Assembly (NCBI RefSeq): GCF_030161875.1
Contig: NZ_BSVA01000001.1
Span: forward strand, 3,224,001-3,288,000
Length of the DNA: 64,000 nt
Source: Homoserinibacter gongjuensis
GTDB lineage: Bacteria > Actinomycetota > Actinomycetes > Actinomycetales > Microbacteriaceae
Direction: 5' to 3'
Below are positions 38,681-48,647 of the stretch, piece by piece. Numbering within the stretch: position 1 is the first letter of the stretch; each line of letters begins with the position of its first letter. A program made the position numbers and the translations under genes. Under the pieces are notes generated by a model, which saw only the letters and a list, made by a program, of their open reading frames with translations, had not been told where the DNA came from and searched no databases.

Positions 38681-40065
38681 GGCTTCCACCCCTCGGCGGC
38701 GGCGAGCGTGAGCGCCTCCCCCACGAGCGTGATCGAACCCGTCACGACGACCGCGCGGCGCGGCGACTCGGCTGCCCAGGCGCGTGCGGCGTCCATGGCA
38801 TCCGCGAACTCCTCGTGCACGAGCACGGCGTCGGGCTCGACGTCGTCGCGCACGAGCTCGGCGAGTTCCTCGGCCGGGATCGCGCGCTCCGAGCTCGACC
38901 GGGTTACGTCGACACGGGCGGCCACCGAGGCGAGTTCGCGCACGATGCCGTGGGCGTCCTTGTCGGCGAGCACGCCGAGCACGATCACGTACTCGTCGAA
39001 GTCGAAGTACTCGCGCAGCGCGGCCGCGAGTGCGGCTGCTCCGTGCGGATTGTGGGCGGCGTCGACGAGCACCGTCGGCTCGATGCCCACGAGCTGCAGG
39101 CGACCGGGGGACGTGACCTGCCCGAGTCCCTCGGCCACGACATCCTGATCGAGCGCCACCGTGCCGTCGCCCAGGAACGACTCCACAGCGGCGATCGCGA
39201 CGGCGGCGTTCTGCGCCTGGTGGTCGCCGTAGAGCGGCAGGAAGACGTCGCGGTAGCGCCCCACCCGCCCGCGGATGTCGACGAGCTGCCCGCCGACGGC
39301 GACGGTCGTCGATTCGAGGGCGAAGTCGACGCGCTCGATCGCGAGGCTCGCCTCGTCCATGCGGGCGGCCTCGCGCAGTTCGTCGAGCGCCTCGATCGGC
39401 TGGATCGCCGTGACGACCGACGCCGAGGGCTTGATGATGCCGGCCTTGGTGCGCGCGATCTCGGTGATCGTCGACCCGAGTCGTTGCGTGTGATCGAGCG
39501 CGATGGGCGTGAACACGGCCACCTGCCCGTCGGCGACGTTCGTGGAATCCCACTCGCCGCCCATGCCCACCTCGAGCACGATGACGTCGACGGGTGCGTC
39601 GGCGAAGCACGCGAAGGCGAGCACGGTGAGGGCCTCGAAGAAGGTGAGGGTCTCCTCGCCGTCGGCGGCGAGCTCGGCGTCGACGATGAGCAGGAACGGA
39701 CGGATGTCGTCCCAGTTGCGCGCGAACGCCTCGTCGCTGATCGGCTCGCCGTCGATCATGATGCGCTCCGTCACGCGCTCGAGGTGCGGGCTCGTGAGCA
39801 GTCCCGTGCGCAGCCCGGTGGCACGCAGGAGCGACTCGATCATGCGGCTCGTGGAGGTCTTGCCGTTGGTGCCCGTGATGTGCACGACGGGCGCGGCCCG
39901 GTGCACATCGCCCAGCAGCTCGACGGCGCGTCGGGTCGGCTCGAGGCGCGGCTGCGGTGCCGACTCCCCCACGCGCCCGAGCAGCTCCTCGTAGGCGGCA
40001 TCGGCCGCGCGACGGAACTCCGCCGCCTCGGCCTCCTCGTAGGGGTCCGGCTCGTCGGCACTCAT
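38677..40065 (-). CDS. folC: Folylpolyglutamate / dihydrofolate synthase
   Basis: Mur-ligase-type enzyme that adds glutamates to folates; many bacterial FolC also make dihydrofolate. 462 residues. The P-loop is [18 protein letters not shown] near residue 66, followed by [16 protein letters not shown] (the omega-loop region) and [22 protein letters not shown] ligand segment. [13 protein letters not shown] marks the C-terminal domain. ATG 40065 overlaps the ileS stop (ATGA) and the stop overlaps DUF4233. Intact. Confidence 0.95.
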   Translation of the reverse strand: MSADEPDPYEEAEAAEFRRAADAAYEELLGRVGESAPQPRLEPTRRAVELLGDVHRAAPVVHITGTNGKTSTSRMIESLLRATGLRTGLLTSPHLERVTERIMIDGEPISDEAFARNWDDIRPFLLIVDAELAADGEETLTFFEALTVLAFACFADAPVDVIVLEVGMGGEWDSTNVADGQVAVFTPIALDHTQRLGSTITEIARTKAGIIKPSASVVTAIQPIEALDELREAARMDEASLAIERVDFALESTTVAVGGQLVDIRGRVGRYRDVFLPLYGDHQAQNAAVAIAAVESFLGDGTVALDQDVVAEGLGQVTSPGRLQLVGIEPTVLVDAAHNPHGAAALAAALREYFDFDEYVIVLGVLADKDAHGIVRELASVAARVDVTRSSSERAIPAEELAELVRDDVEPDAVLVHEEFADAMDAARAWAAESPRRAVVVTGSITLVGEALTLAAAEGWKP

Positions 40066-43000
40066 GCGCGCTCCAGCTCGATCGTCACGGTGGAGGCATC
40101 GCCGACCGGCGTCGCTCCCCCACCAGCCTCACCCGACACCAGGCTGGTGGCAAGCGTCTCGGCCGCGATCAGCTCGCGGTGCGCCTCGATCGCGGCCACG
40201 GCATCCGCGTCGCCCGTGAGCGTGAGCCGGATGCGGTCGCTCACCTCGAGCCCGGCGTCCTTGCGGGCCTGCTGCACGGCGCGCACGACGTCGCGCGCGA
40301 GCCCCTCGGCGGCGAGCTCCGGCGTGACCACGGTGTCGAGCACGACGTAACCATCGCCACTCAGGAAATGGATCGCGAGGTTCGCATCGCTCGACGTAAG
40401 TTCAAGTTCGTATTCACCGGGCTCGAGAGCAAAGCCCGCCACCACGGGACTCCCGTCACCGGTGATTTCCCAGTCCCCCGCCTTCGAAGCTCGGATGACC
40501 GTCTGAACGTCCTTCCCGAGTCGCGGCCCCAAGGCACGGGCGTTCACTACCAGGCGCCGAGAGACGATGTTGTCCTGGTCCTCATCCTCGCCGCGCGCGC
40601 TGTCATTGAAGATAACTCGCCTGACATTGAGCTCTTCGCAGAGAACATCCGAGAACGGACGAATGTCGGGCCCGTGCACCCCCGTTAGTGTGATCGAGTC
40701 AAGTGGCAGACGTACGCGCAAACCATGCGCCTTGCGCAACGCGAGTCCCGCCGAGGCGACCTCGCGCACGCGATCCATCGTGCGCACGAGCTCGGTGTCG
40801 ATCGGGAACTCGGCGGGGTCGGGCCAGTCGGTCAGGTGCACGCTCCGCCCGCCGGTGAGGCCGCGCCAGATCTCCTCGGTCACGAGCGGCAGCAGGGGCG
40901 CCGCGAGCCGCGTGTAGGTCTCGAGCACCGTGAAGAGGGTGTCGAAGGCGTCGCGGTCGTCTCCCACCCAGAACCGGTCGCGGCTGCGCCGCACGTACCA
41001 GTTGGTGAGCACCTCGGCGAAGTCGCGCAGCGCCGCGGCGGCGAGCGGTGTGTCGAAGTCGTCGAGGTGCCGCGTGACCTCCTGGATGAGCTCGCGCGTC
41101 TTCGCGAGCAGGTAGCGGTCGAGCGGATGCGAGGAGTCGGTGCGGCGGGCGGCCTCGTAGTCGGCGCTGTTGGCGTAGAGCGTGAAGAAGTAGTAGCTCG
41201 ACCACAGCGGCAGCATGACCTCGCGCACGCCCTGGCGGATGCCCTCCTCCGTCACGATGAGGTTGCCGCCGCGGATCACCGAGCCCGACAGCAGGAACCA
41301 GCGCATGGCATCCGCGCCGTCGCGATCGAAGACCTCCGAGACATCCGGGTAATTGCGCAGCGACTTCGACATCTTCTGCCCGTCGGAGCCGAGCACGATG
41401 CCGTGGCTCAGCACGTTCTTGTAGGCCGGGCGGTCGAAGAGCGCTGTCGCGAGCACGTGCATCACGTAGAACCAGCCGCGCGTCTGCCCGATGTACTCGA
41501 CGATGAAGTCGGCCGGGTTGTGCCCCGGTTCTCCGTCGACACCGTCGAACCACTCGCGGTTCTCGAACGGGTAGTGCACCTGCGCGAACGGCATCGACCC
41601 CGAGTCGAACCACACGTCGAGCACGTCCTCGATGCGGCGCATCCTCGAGCGGCCGGTCGGGTCGTCGGGGTTGGGGCGCGTCAGCTCGTCGATGTAGGGG
41701 CGGTGCAGGTTCGGCTCGCCCTTCTCGTCGCGCGGCAGCATGCCGAAGTCGCGCTCGAGCTCCGCGAGCGAGCCGTACACGTCGATGCGCGGGTAGGCGT
41801 CGTCATCCGACTTCCACACCGGGATGGGGCTGCCCCAGTAGCGGTTGCGGCTGATCGACCAGTCGCGCGCGTTCGCCACCCACTTGCCGAACTGGCCGTC
41901 CTTGACGTTCTCGGGAACCCAGTTGATCTGCTGGTTGAGCTCGCCCATCCGCTCCTTGATGTCGGGCACGCGCACGAACCAGCTCGAGACCGCCTTGTAG
42001 ATGAGCGGGTTGCGGCAACGCCAGCAGTGCGGATAGCTGTGCTCGTAGCTCTTGACCTGCAACAGCCGCTTCTCGGCGCGCAGCTTCTGCACGAGCGGCT
42101 TGTTCGCCTCGTCCCAGCGCAGTCCGGCGACATCCGGCACCTGCGGCAGGAAGCGTCCGCCGTCGTCGAGGGAGAGCACCACCGGGATGCCGGCGGCGGC
42201 ACTCGTGACCTGGTCGTCTTCACCGTAGGCGGGCGCCTGGTGCACGATGCCCGTGCCCTCGCCCGTGGCGACGTAGTCGGCCACGAGCAGCTGGAAGGCC
42301 TCCGGGCCGTAAGCGTCGAGATAGTAGTCCCAGAGCTGGTCGTAGCGGATGCCGCCGAGCTCGGCCCCGGTGAAGCGGCGCGGCTCGATCGCGGCGAGCG
42401 CGGCAGCGGCATCCGGGTAACCGAGGTCCTTGGCGTAGGAGGCGACCGTGTCGGCCGCGAGCAGGAACCGGGCGGAGTCGCCCTCCAGACCGTTCGCGGC
42501 GCCGGCCGGGCCCGCGGGAACCACGACGTACTCGATCGCGGGGCCCACGGCGAGCGCGGCGTTCGTCGGCAGGGTCCACGGGGTCGTCGTCCAGGCGAGC
42601 GCGTTCACGGCCGTGAGCCCGAGCGCCTCCGCCTTCTCCCCCACGAGCGGGAAGGTAACGGTGACCGACTGGTCCTGTCGCATCCGGTACACGTCGTCGT
42701 CCATGCGCAGCTCGTGGTTCGAGAGCGGGGTCTCGTCGTTCCAGCAGTACGGCAGCACCCGGAAGCCCTCGTAGGCGAGGCCCTTCTTGTACAGCTCGGA
42801 GAAGGCCCAGATGACCGACTCCATGAAGGTCACATCGAGCGTCTTGTAGTCGTTCTCGAAGTCGACCCAGCGCGCCTGGCGGGTGACGTAGTCCTGCCAC
42901 TCCTGCGTGTAGTGCAGCACCGACTCGCGCGCCTTCGCGTTGAAGGCGCCGATGCCCATCGCCTCGATCTGGCCCTTGGTCGTGATGCCGAGCTGGCGCA

Positions 43001-43325
43001 TGGCCTCGAGCTCGGCGGGCAGGCCGTGGGTGTCCCAGCCGAAGCGGCGATGCACCTGCTTGCCGCGCATCGTCTGGTAGCGCGGGAAGACGTCCTTGGC
43101 GTAGCCGGTGAGCAGGTGGCCGTAGTGCGGCAGGCCGTTGGCGAACGGCGGGCCGTCGTAGAAGACCCACTCGGGCGCTCCCTCGCGCGCCTCGACGGAC
43201 GCCGCGAAGGTGTCGTCGGTCTTCCAGTGCTCGAGGATGCGCTTCTCGATCTCGGGGAAGCGTGGGGATGCGGGCACGCCCTCTCCGGCGTTCTCACCGG
43301 GGGCCGCGTTGCGGGGGTAGCTCAT
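40062..43325 (-). CDS. ileS: Isoleucyl-tRNA synthetase
   Basis: Charges tRNA-Ile and edits mischarged valine. Class I signatures are PHYGH (HIGH motif, residues 67-70) and [13 protein letters not shown]. At 1087 residues, with the HYGH form and a long C-terminal region (to VTIELERA), it resembles the eukaryote-like IleS2 type often found in Actinobacteria, many of which tolerate mupirocin. ATG 43325 starts [12 protein letters not shown]; the frame remains open upstream but that is the T-box leader. It is controlled by the T-box in front and begins a five-gene overlapping operon. Intact. Confidence 0.96.
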   Translation of the reverse strand: MSYPRNAAPGENAGEGVPASPRFPEIEKRILEHWKTDDTFAASVEAREGAPEWVFYDGPPFANGLPHYGHLLTGYAKDVFPRYQTMRGKQVHRRFGWDTHGLPAELEAMRQLGITTKGQIEAMGIGAFNAKARESVLHYTQEWQDYVTRQARWVDFENDYKTLDVTFMESVIWAFSELYKKGLAYEGFRVLPYCWNDETPLSNHELRMDDDVYRMRQDQSVTVTFPLVGEKAEALGLTAVNALAWTTTPWTLPTNAALAVGPAIEYVVVPAGPAGAANGLEGDSARFLLAADTVASYAKDLGYPDAAAALAAIEPRRFTGAELGGIRYDQLWDYYLDAYGPEAFQLLVADYVATGEGTGIVHQAPAYGEDDQVTSAAAGIPVVLSLDDGGRFLPQVPDVAGLRWDEANKPLVQKLRAEKRLLQVKSYEHSYPHCWRCRNPLIYKAVSSWFVRVPDIKERMGELNQQINWVPENVKDGQFGKWVANARDWSISRNRYWGSPIPVWKSDDDAYPRIDVYGSLAELERDFGMLPRDEKGEPNLHRPYIDELTRPNPDDPTGRSRMRRIEDVLDVWFDSGSMPFAQVHYPFENREWFDGVDGEPGHNPADFIVEYIGQTRGWFYVMHVLATALFDRPAYKNVLSHGIVLGSDGQKMSKSLRNYPDVSEVFDRDGADAMRWFLLSGSVIRGGNLIVTEEGIRQGVREVMLPLWSSYYFFTLYANSADYEAARRTDSSHPLDRYLLAKTRELIQEVTRHLDDFDTPLAAAALRDFAEVLTNWYVRRSRDRFWVGDDRDAFDTLFTVLETYTRLAAPLLPLVTEEIWRGLTGGRSVHLTDWPDPAEFPIDTELVRTMDRVREVASAGLALRKAHGLRVRLPLDSITLTGVHGPDIRPFSDVLCEELNVRRVIFNDSARGEDEDQDNIVSRRLVVNARALGPRLGKDVQTVIRASKAGDWEITGDGSPVVAGFALEPGEYELELTSSDANLAIHFLSGDGYVVLDTVVTPELAAEGLARDVVRAVQQARKDAGLEVSDRIRLTLTGDADAVAAIEAHRELIAAETLATSLVSGEAGGGATPVGDASTVTIELERA

Positions 43326-43374
43326 CCGATCCGTCCGTGTCGTGCGTGGAAATGTCACACGAGGACGACGGATG

Positions 43375-43388
43375 CCGCGGTACCACCT
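43375..43388 (-). promoter_or_regulatory. T-box antisequestrator sequence
   Basis: AGGTGGTACCGCGG on the minus strand is the conserved T-box core that binds the free 3' end of uncharged tRNA. Its TGGT matches a tRNA with discriminator A, as in tRNA-Ile. Confidence 0.92.
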
Positions 43389-43478
43389 CGCTTGCCGCAT
43401 CCGCTCTCCGAGGAGGCGTGTGCGACCGCTCATTCACGCGGTGACGGGCGCACCCGCTCGGGTCTACTGCCTCGCTCC

Positions 43479-43516
43479 TGGGTTTCGAGACGGCGCTGCG
43501 CGCCTCCTCAACCAGC
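43479..43516 (-). repeat. REP-like palindrome inside the ileS T-box leader
   Basis: On the minus strand CTGGTTGAGGAGGCGC to GTCTCGAAACCCAG: the same core as copies at 32.5, 36.9, 48.0 and 49.3 kb, with flanking CTGG/CCAG completing the palindrome. It occupies the linker between Stem I and the AGTAGA element, where other ileS T-boxes have a variable hairpin. Confidence 0.85.
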
Positions 43517-43574
43517 GGAGAGGGGTTTCTTCCGAGGACTCCCCGGTGATGGCCGGATCGATGTCGGTTCGTCG

Positions 43575-43580
43575 ATTCTA
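43575..43580 (-). promoter_or_regulatory. Probable -10 box for the ileS operon
   Basis: TAGAAT on the minus strand lies about 25 bases before the specifier codon. No good -35 box is at 16-18 bases upstream, where the end of the DUF1648 gene lies. A start near 43568 would suit the T-box leader. Confidence 0.4.
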
Positions 43581-43589
43581 GCGGTGAAT

Positions 43590-43661
43590 CGCGAGCGCTA
43601 CCCGTTTCCGCGAGCGCTACCGGTCTGCGGGCCGCGCTCGCGGATTTCGGTAGCGCTCGCG
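43590..43661. repeat. CGCGAGCGCTACC repeats, two direct and one inverted
   Basis: Perfect 13-base copies at 43590-43602 and 43609-43621 (plus) and 43649-43661 (minus), with a fourth partial copy near 43632. They straddle the stop codon and last 20 codons of the DUF1648 gene. The second and third can form a stem of about 15 base pairs. Confidence 0.8.
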
Positions 43662-44647
43662 GTGTACGCCGCGAGCAGGGCGGCGCCCGTCTCGGCGTCG
43701 TCGACGGTGACCACGAAGCGCCGTCCGTCGCGGCGTCGCACCTCGATCGCCTCGCCGCCACGCGTCACCACGCCGAAGCCGTTGCCGGGCGCCCAGCGCC
43801 ACCCCCAGCCGCCGAAATCGGCGAGCGGCTCGATATGGGCCGTCTGCACGCGGTCGATGTCGGCGGAGCGGATGCGCACCCGCGGCCAGCCGAAGGGAAG
43901 GGAGCGTACGAGCAGTCCCGTGGCATCCACGCGCACCCGCCACACGGTGGCGATCGAGGCGAGGGCGAGCAGCAGCAGGGGCGCGATCGCGATGGGCCAC
44001 AGCGCTCCGTCGCTGATGGCGATCGCGAATACGGCAGCGGCGAGCACGACGCCGAGGCCGCCGAGGATCGCGGCGAGCGCACCGGTGGGCACCCGCGTCG
44101 TCGCGATCCAGACGCTGCGCTCGCCGGGCACGAGCGTCAACGGCCGGGCGGGGGTCGCATCCGTTCCCGGGCGCACGGCCTTCGGCAGCACGAACCAGGC
44201 GGCCACCCCGACCAGCACGGAGCCGATGAGGGCGAGGCCGAGCCAGCCGTCGATGCCGGGGGCGTCACGGGCGTCGTCGAGTCCGCGCTGTACGGCGACG
44301 GATGCGGTGACGGTGCCGCCGACGAAGAGCGCGGTCACGAACGAGAGCACCGCGAGCAGCTTGTGGGTGACGGTCGGAGCCGCGCCGCGTGCCGTCGCCA
44401 GGAACGCCGCGAACATCGCCGTGAGACCCCCGGCGAGGCCGGCGGTGAGCGCGAGGGACGACCACGGGGCGCCGAATCCGTCGGGGCCGTCCGGCCCCCA
44501 GTGGATGGCGATCGGATCGGGCAGCTGCGGCAGCCAGGCGAGCTGGAGCGCGACGGCGACCGCTCCCGCGATGAGCGGAAGTCCGACGGCCACCACCCAG
44601 TACGAGAGGGGCAGGCGGGCGCGAGGCGGGCGGTCGGAGGCGGTCAT
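43598..44647 (-). CDS. DUF1648-domain membrane protein
   Basis: 349 residues with about six helices. The N-terminal DUF1648 motif is PLSYWVVAVGLPLIAGA followed by LPDPIAIHWGPDGPDGFG, the family hallmark (a loop after helix 1). The C-terminal third is a soluble domain with ERSVWIATTRVP and RVDATGLLVRSLPFGWPRVR, of unknown role. Its last 20 or so residues (ERGPQTGSARGNG) are encoded by inverted repeats and are unlikely to be conserved. The gene overlaps the GntR regulator by four bases; DUF1648/GntR pairs of this kind are common and probably autoregulated. Intact. Confidence 0.87.
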   Translation of the reverse strand: MTASDRPPRARLPLSYWVVAVGLPLIAGAVAVALQLAWLPQLPDPIAIHWGPDGPDGFGAPWSSLALTAGLAGGLTAMFAAFLATARGAAPTVTHKLLAVLSFVTALFVGGTVTASVAVQRGLDDARDAPGIDGWLGLALIGSVLVGVAAWFVLPKAVRPGTDATPARPLTLVPGERSVWIATTRVPTGALAAILGGLGVVLAAAVFAIAISDGALWPIAIAPLLLLALASIATVWRVRVDATGLLVRSLPFGWPRVRIRSADIDRVQTAHIEPLADFGGWGWRWAPGNGFGVVTRGGEAIEVRRRDGRRFVVTVDDAETGAALLAAYTASATEIRERGPQTGSARGNG

Positions 44648-44997
44648 GCGGGGTACTCCTCGCGGATCAGGGTGAGCAGGGTCTGGGGCGGAACCCCGGT
44701 GCGTCGTGCGTCGGCCACGAGGGCGCGCACGGCATCCAGCAGTTCCGAGCCGCGAGCGGCGGCGTCGGTGACGACGGCACCGCGGCCACGGCGCAGGTCG
44801 ATGAGCCCTTCGTCGCGCAGCTGCTGGTAGGCCCGCAGCACGGTGTGCACGTTGACCTCGAGCGCCTCGGCGAGTTCGCGGGCGGCGGGAAGTCGGTCGC
44901 CCGGCCGCAGCGTGCCGCGGCTCGCGTCGGCACGCACGGATGCCGCGATCTGGTCGAAGATCGCCACCCCCGAGCCCGGGTCGATACGGATGAGCAC
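44644..44997 (-). CDS. GntR-family regulator, YtrA type
   Basis: 117-residue one-domain regulator typical of the YtrA subfamily: a winged-helix domain IFDQIAASVRADASRGTL, LRPGDRLPAARELAEALEVN and NVHTVLRAYQQLRDEGLIDL, followed by a short C-terminal helix region for dimerisation, without an effector domain. It precedes and overlaps the DUF1648 membrane-protein gene, which it probably represses together with itself through the AT-rich site just upstream of its start. Intact. Confidence 0.92.
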   Translation of the reverse strand: MLIRIDPGSGVAIFDQIAASVRADASRGTLRPGDRLPAARELAEALEVNVHTVLRAYQQLRDEGLIDLRRGRGAVVTDAAARGSELLDAVRALVADARRTGVPPQTLLTLIREEYPA

Positions 44998-45005
44998 GAG
45001 GCGAT

Positions 45006-45030
45006 TCTATAGTTCTAGTTCATCTATAAC
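45006..45030. promoter_or_regulatory. AT-rich promoter/operator in front of the GntR regulator
   Basis: TATAG (45008-45012) and CTATA (45024-45028) are inverted half-sites around TTCTAGTTCAT. This is the only AT-rich patch in the 136 bases between the divergent GntR and proline-rich genes. Autoregulation by the YtrA-type protein is inferred. Confidence 0.5.
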
Positions 45031-45133
45031 AAGTCGGCTGCCCCGGGCTACCGTTCTCTCAGTGAATCGGCAGCGACGAGGCGAGGCCGCCGCTCTAGGC
45101 TGACCTGCAGAACACCGAGCGGGCGGAGCATCC

Positions 45134-45940
45134 ATGAGCGACGACACCCCCACCCAGCGTTACCCCGACGGCTTCCCGCCGCCCGGGGGTCGGCCTCCGG
45201 GCGAGTCGGGTCAGCCGGACGCGGCACCCACCGGGCCGACGCAGCCGCTCGTGCCAGCGGAGTCCGGGCCGGAGTCGCTGCCGCCCGAACCGGCGCCGCC
45301 CGCCGCGTCACCCCTCGCCGATGCACCCACCGAGCGCTTCGCCTCGCCGGATGCGTTCGCCGCCGCGTCCGTGCCACCCGCCGTCGTGCCTCCCGCGGGC
45401 ACGCCGCCGCCCGGCGGACGCACGAGCGACGACGAGCGCCGGAGCCGCGGCCTCATCATCGGGCTCGCGATCGCGGGCGGCGTGCTGCTGCTCGCGCTCA
45501 TCGCGCTGCTCATCTGGCTCGCGACGTCGCAAGCGCCCACCGCCGAACCGACCGAATCGCCGACGCCCTCCGCGAGCTCCTCCGAGACTCCCACCCCGAC
45601 CCCGACGCCGACCGAGACAGAGGAGCCACCCCCGCCTCCGCCGCCGGCCGACGCGATCGCGACCTTCACCGCATCCGCCGAGCAGGTCGACTGCACGGCC
45701 GCGGGAGGCACCTCCGTGCCGGTCACCTTCAGTTGGGCGGCAACGGGCAACCTTCTGTGGTTCGGCATCGGTACCGACGACGCAAGTGTGAATCCGTACG
45801 AGAGTGATCTGCCCCTCAATTACACGATGGACGTCGACTACCAGTGCGGCCAGCCCGGCCAACAGCAGCGCTACACGATCACCGTCGAACGCACCGACGG
45901 CACCCACGAGTCGAAGACGCTCATCATCCGCGAGATCTGA
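45134..45940 (+). CDS. Proline-rich single-pass membrane protein with extracytoplasmic domain
   Basis: 268 residues. A Pro/Ala/Gly-rich cytosolic N-terminus (to about residue 108), then one helix GLIIGLAIAGGVLLLALIAL, a Thr/Pro-rich stalk (TPTPTPTPTETEEPPPPPPP) typical of cell-wall-spanning linkers, and a C-terminal beta-rich domain of about 95 residues with two cysteines (VDCTAAGG and YQCGQPG) likely to form a disulfide. That domain (VPVTFSWAATGNLLWFGIG and YTITVERTDG) looks immunoglobulin-like. No family is recognised. ATG 45134 has GGCGGAG upstream. A tail reaching through the envelope is plausible. Intact. Confidence 0.82.
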   Translation: MSDDTPTQRYPDGFPPPGGRPPGESGQPDAAPTGPTQPLVPAESGPESLPPEPAPPAASPLADAPTERFASPDAFAAASVPPAVVPPAGTPPPGGRTSDDERRSRGLIIGLAIAGGVLLLALIALLIWLATSQAPTAEPTESPTPSASSSETPTPTPTPTETEEPPPPPPPADAIATFTASAEQVDCTAAGGTSVPVTFSWAATGNLLWFGIGTDDASVNPYESDLPLNYTMDVDYQCGQPGQQQRYTITVERTDGTHESKTLIIREI

Positions 45941-46022
45941 TCCGCGCCGGTAGGATCACAGGGATTGCCACACTCAGGCACCCCGTGACGCGGTGCCGCA
46001 TATATCGAACCGGAGTACCGCG

Positions 46023-48645
46023 ATGACCGACGTGTCAGCCATCCCTGAGAAGCCCGCACTCGAAGGGCTCGAAGCGAAGTGGCGGGACGTGTGGGACGCG
46101 GAGGGCACCTTCCGATTCGATCGGGATGCCGCGCTCGCCGCCGGCAAGACCGCGGTCTTCAGCGTCGACACCCCGCCGCCCACGGCATCCGGCAGCCTGC
46201 ACATCGGGCACGTGTTCAGCTACACGCACATGGACCTCATGGCCCGGTTCCAGCGCATGCGCGGCAAGCACCTGTTCTTCCCGATGGGCTGGGACGACAA
46301 CGGCCTGCCCACCGAGCGCCGCGTGCAGAACTACTACGGCGTGCGCTGCGACCCTCCCTCCCCTACGTGCACGATTTCGTGCCGCCGCAGGAAGGCGGCG
46401 AGGGCAGCTCCGGCAAGGCTGCCGATCAGCTGCCCATCTCGCGCCGCAACTTCGTGGAGCTGTGCGAGCGCCTCACCGCCGAAGACGAGGTGCAGTTCGA
46501 GGAGCTCTGGCGCACCCTCGGCCTCTCGGTCGACTGGTCGCTCACCTACCGCACGATCGGCGACGAGGCGCAGCGCGCCGCCCAGCGCGCGTTCCTGCGC
46601 AACCTCGCGCGCGGCGAGGCGTACCAGGCGGATGCGCCGACGCTGTGGGATGTGACGTTCCGCACCGCGGTGGCCCAGGCCGAACTCGAAGACAAGGAGC
46701 AGCCGGCCGCCTACCACCGGGTGTCGTTCCACAAGGCAGACGGCGGCACGATCGAGATCGAGACGACCCGCCCCGAGCTGCTGCCGGCCTGTGTGGCTCT
46801 CGTGGCGCATCCGGACGACGAGCGCTACCAGCCGCTCTTCGGCACGACCGTCACGACCCCCATCTTCGGCGTCGAGGTGCCCGTGGTCGCCCACCACCTC
46901 GCCCAGCAGGACAAGGAAGCGGCATCGCCATGATCTGCACCTTCGGCGACGTGACCGACGTCGTGTGGTGGCGCGAACTCGGGCTGCCGAACCGCACCAT
47001 CCTGGGCTTCGACGGCCGCATCCTGGCCGAGGCGCCCGCCGAGGAGCTGTTCACGGATGCCGGGCGCGCCGCCTACGCGGAGCTCGCGGGCAAGACCGTG
47101 TTCAGTGCCAAGGCCCGCATGGTGGAGCTGCTCGCCGAGTCGGGCGACCTCATCGGCGAACCGCGCAAGATCACCCACCCCGTGAAGTTCTTCGAGAAGG
47201 GCGACAAGCCGCTCGAGATCGTCTCGACCCGCCAGTGGTACATCACCAACGGCGCGCGCGACGAGAAGCTGCGCGACGAACTGCTCGCGGCCGGGCAGGA
47301 GCTGGCGTTCCACCCCGACTTCATGCGGGTGCGCTACGAGAACTGGGTGGGCGGCTTGACCGGCGACTGGCTCATCTCGCGCCAGCGCTTCTTCGGCGTG
47401 CCGATCCCCGTGTGGTACCCGCTCGATGCCGACGGCGAGCCGGTTCGCTCGCAGCCGATCGTGCCGTCCGAGGATCAGCTGCCCGTCGACCCCTCGTCGG
47501 ATGCCGCCCCCGGCTACGACGAGAGCCGGCGCGGCGTGCCCGGCGGCTTCGTGGGCGAGCACGACATCATGGACACCTGGGCCACCTCGAGCCTCACCCC
47601 GCAGATCGCGGGCGGCTGGGAGACCGACCCGGAGCTCTTCGACCTCGTGTTCCCCTACGCACTGCGCTCGCAGGGGCAGGACATCATCCGCACCTGGCTC
47701 TTCTCGACCGTGCTGCGCGCCCGTCTCGAGCACGGCCAGACCCCGTGGCGGCACGCGGGTATCTCGGGCTTCATCGTCGACCCCGACCGCAAGAAGATGT
47801 CGAAGTCGAAGGGCAACGTCGTGACCCCGCAGGGCCTGCTCGACGAGCACGGTTCGGATGCGGTGCGCTACTGGGCGGCGTCGTCGAAGCTCGGAACGGA
47901 TGCGGCCTTCGATCCGCAGAACCCGAAGCAGATCAAGATCGGCCGCCGCCTCGCCATCAAGGTGCTCAACGCGGCGAAGTTCGTGTACTCGTTCCCCGGT
48001 GCGACGCCCGCCCCGGTGGTTGAGGAGCGTCGCGAAGCGACGCGTCTCGAAACCACCGCCATCACGAACCCTCTCGACCTCGACATGCTCGCCGAGCTCG
48101 CGCGTGTCGTTACGGAGTCGACGCGCGCCTACGAGGCCTTCGACCACGCTCGCGCGCTCGAAGTGACCGAGCAGTTCTTCTGGACCTTCTGCGACGACTA
48201 CCTCGAACTCGTCAAGGAGCGCGCCTACACGGGCGAGGGAGCCGCTCAGGCCTCGGCCGTCGCGGCGCTGCGTCTTGCGATCGACGTCATGCTGCGACTG
48301 CTTGCGCCCGTGATCCCCTTCGCCACGGAGGAGGTGTGGAGCTGGACGCACGACGGTTCCGTGCACACCGCCGCCTGGCCGACCGTCGAGGAGCTGCCCG
48401 CCACCGAGCCCCGCGGCCTGCTCGCGGCCACGAGCGCGGCGCTCATCGGCATCCGCCGCGCCAAGACGGATGCCAAGGCCTCGCAGAAGACGCCCGTCAC
48501 GTCGGCTGTGCTGGCGGGGCCCGCGATCCTCGCCGAGGCGGCCGACGACCTCCGGGCCGTGGGACGCATCGCGCGCCTGGACCTGACCGAAGCGGACGAG
48601 GTCGCGGTGAGCGACGTCGTGCTCGCCGAGCTGCCGGAGGGATGA
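46023..48645 (+). CDS. valS: Valyl-tRNA synthetase (two apparent frameshifts, in-frame REP insertion)
   Basis: Charges tRNA-Val and edits threonine. Class I signatures: SGSLHIGHVFSYTHMD (HIGH, residues 60-63) and RKKMSKSKGNVVTP. Breaks are at CCC 46352-46354 (joining YYGVRCDP to SLPYVHDFVPP) and GG 46921-46922 (joining AQQDKEA to GIAMICTFGD); two added bases give 874 residues. Because the enzyme is essential, these are surely errors in the sequence. At 48015-48057 a REP-like palindrome lies in frame, adding about 14 residues (VVEERREATRLETT) between GATPAP and AITNPLDLDML, at the join of catalytic and anticodon-binding regions. A GGAG lies nine bases before ATG 46023. No T-box is seen upstream. 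Confidence 0.94.
48015..48057 (+). repeat. REP-like palindrome inside valS
   Basis: GGTGGTTGAGGAGCGTC to GACGCGTCTCGAAACCACC, the same core as the intergenic copies, with GGTGG/CCACC ends. It contributes in-frame codons to valS and contains no stop in that frame. Confidence 0.88.
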
Positions 48646-48647
48646 CC

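Larger units (their letters stand above)
43326..43568 (-). ncRNA. Isoleucine T-box riboswitch, translational type, upstream of ileS
   Basis: The minus-strand leader carries a specifier loop with AUC (43550-43548, in GGCCATCACCGGGGAG), then CGGAAGAA, then AGTAGACCCGAGCGGGT (Stem II region, AGTAGA) and the T-box AGGTGGTACCGCGG at 43388-43375. TGGT pairs with the ACCA end of uncharged tRNA-Ile. CGGATGC/GCATCCG around the T-box forms the antisequestrator, while ATCCGTC just after it can instead pair with GACGGAT immediately before the ileS ATG, hiding the ribosome site. Known actinobacterial ileS T-boxes work this way. A REP-like palindrome is inserted between the Stem I part and AGTAGA. Confidence 0.92.

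Noticed and set aside
43326..43433. N-terminal extension of IleRS by 36 residues
   Set aside because: This stretch is the T-box leader. The ATG at 43325 is the start that the sequestering helix is placed to control.
40725..44675. 1316-residue open frame on the plus strand
   Set aside because: Antisense shadow of ileS and the DUF1648 gene; no domains seen.
45941..46022. T-box in front of valS
   Set aside because: The 80-base leader has a -10 (TAGGAT) and a GGAG site but no T-box core, specifier loop or AGTAGA element.
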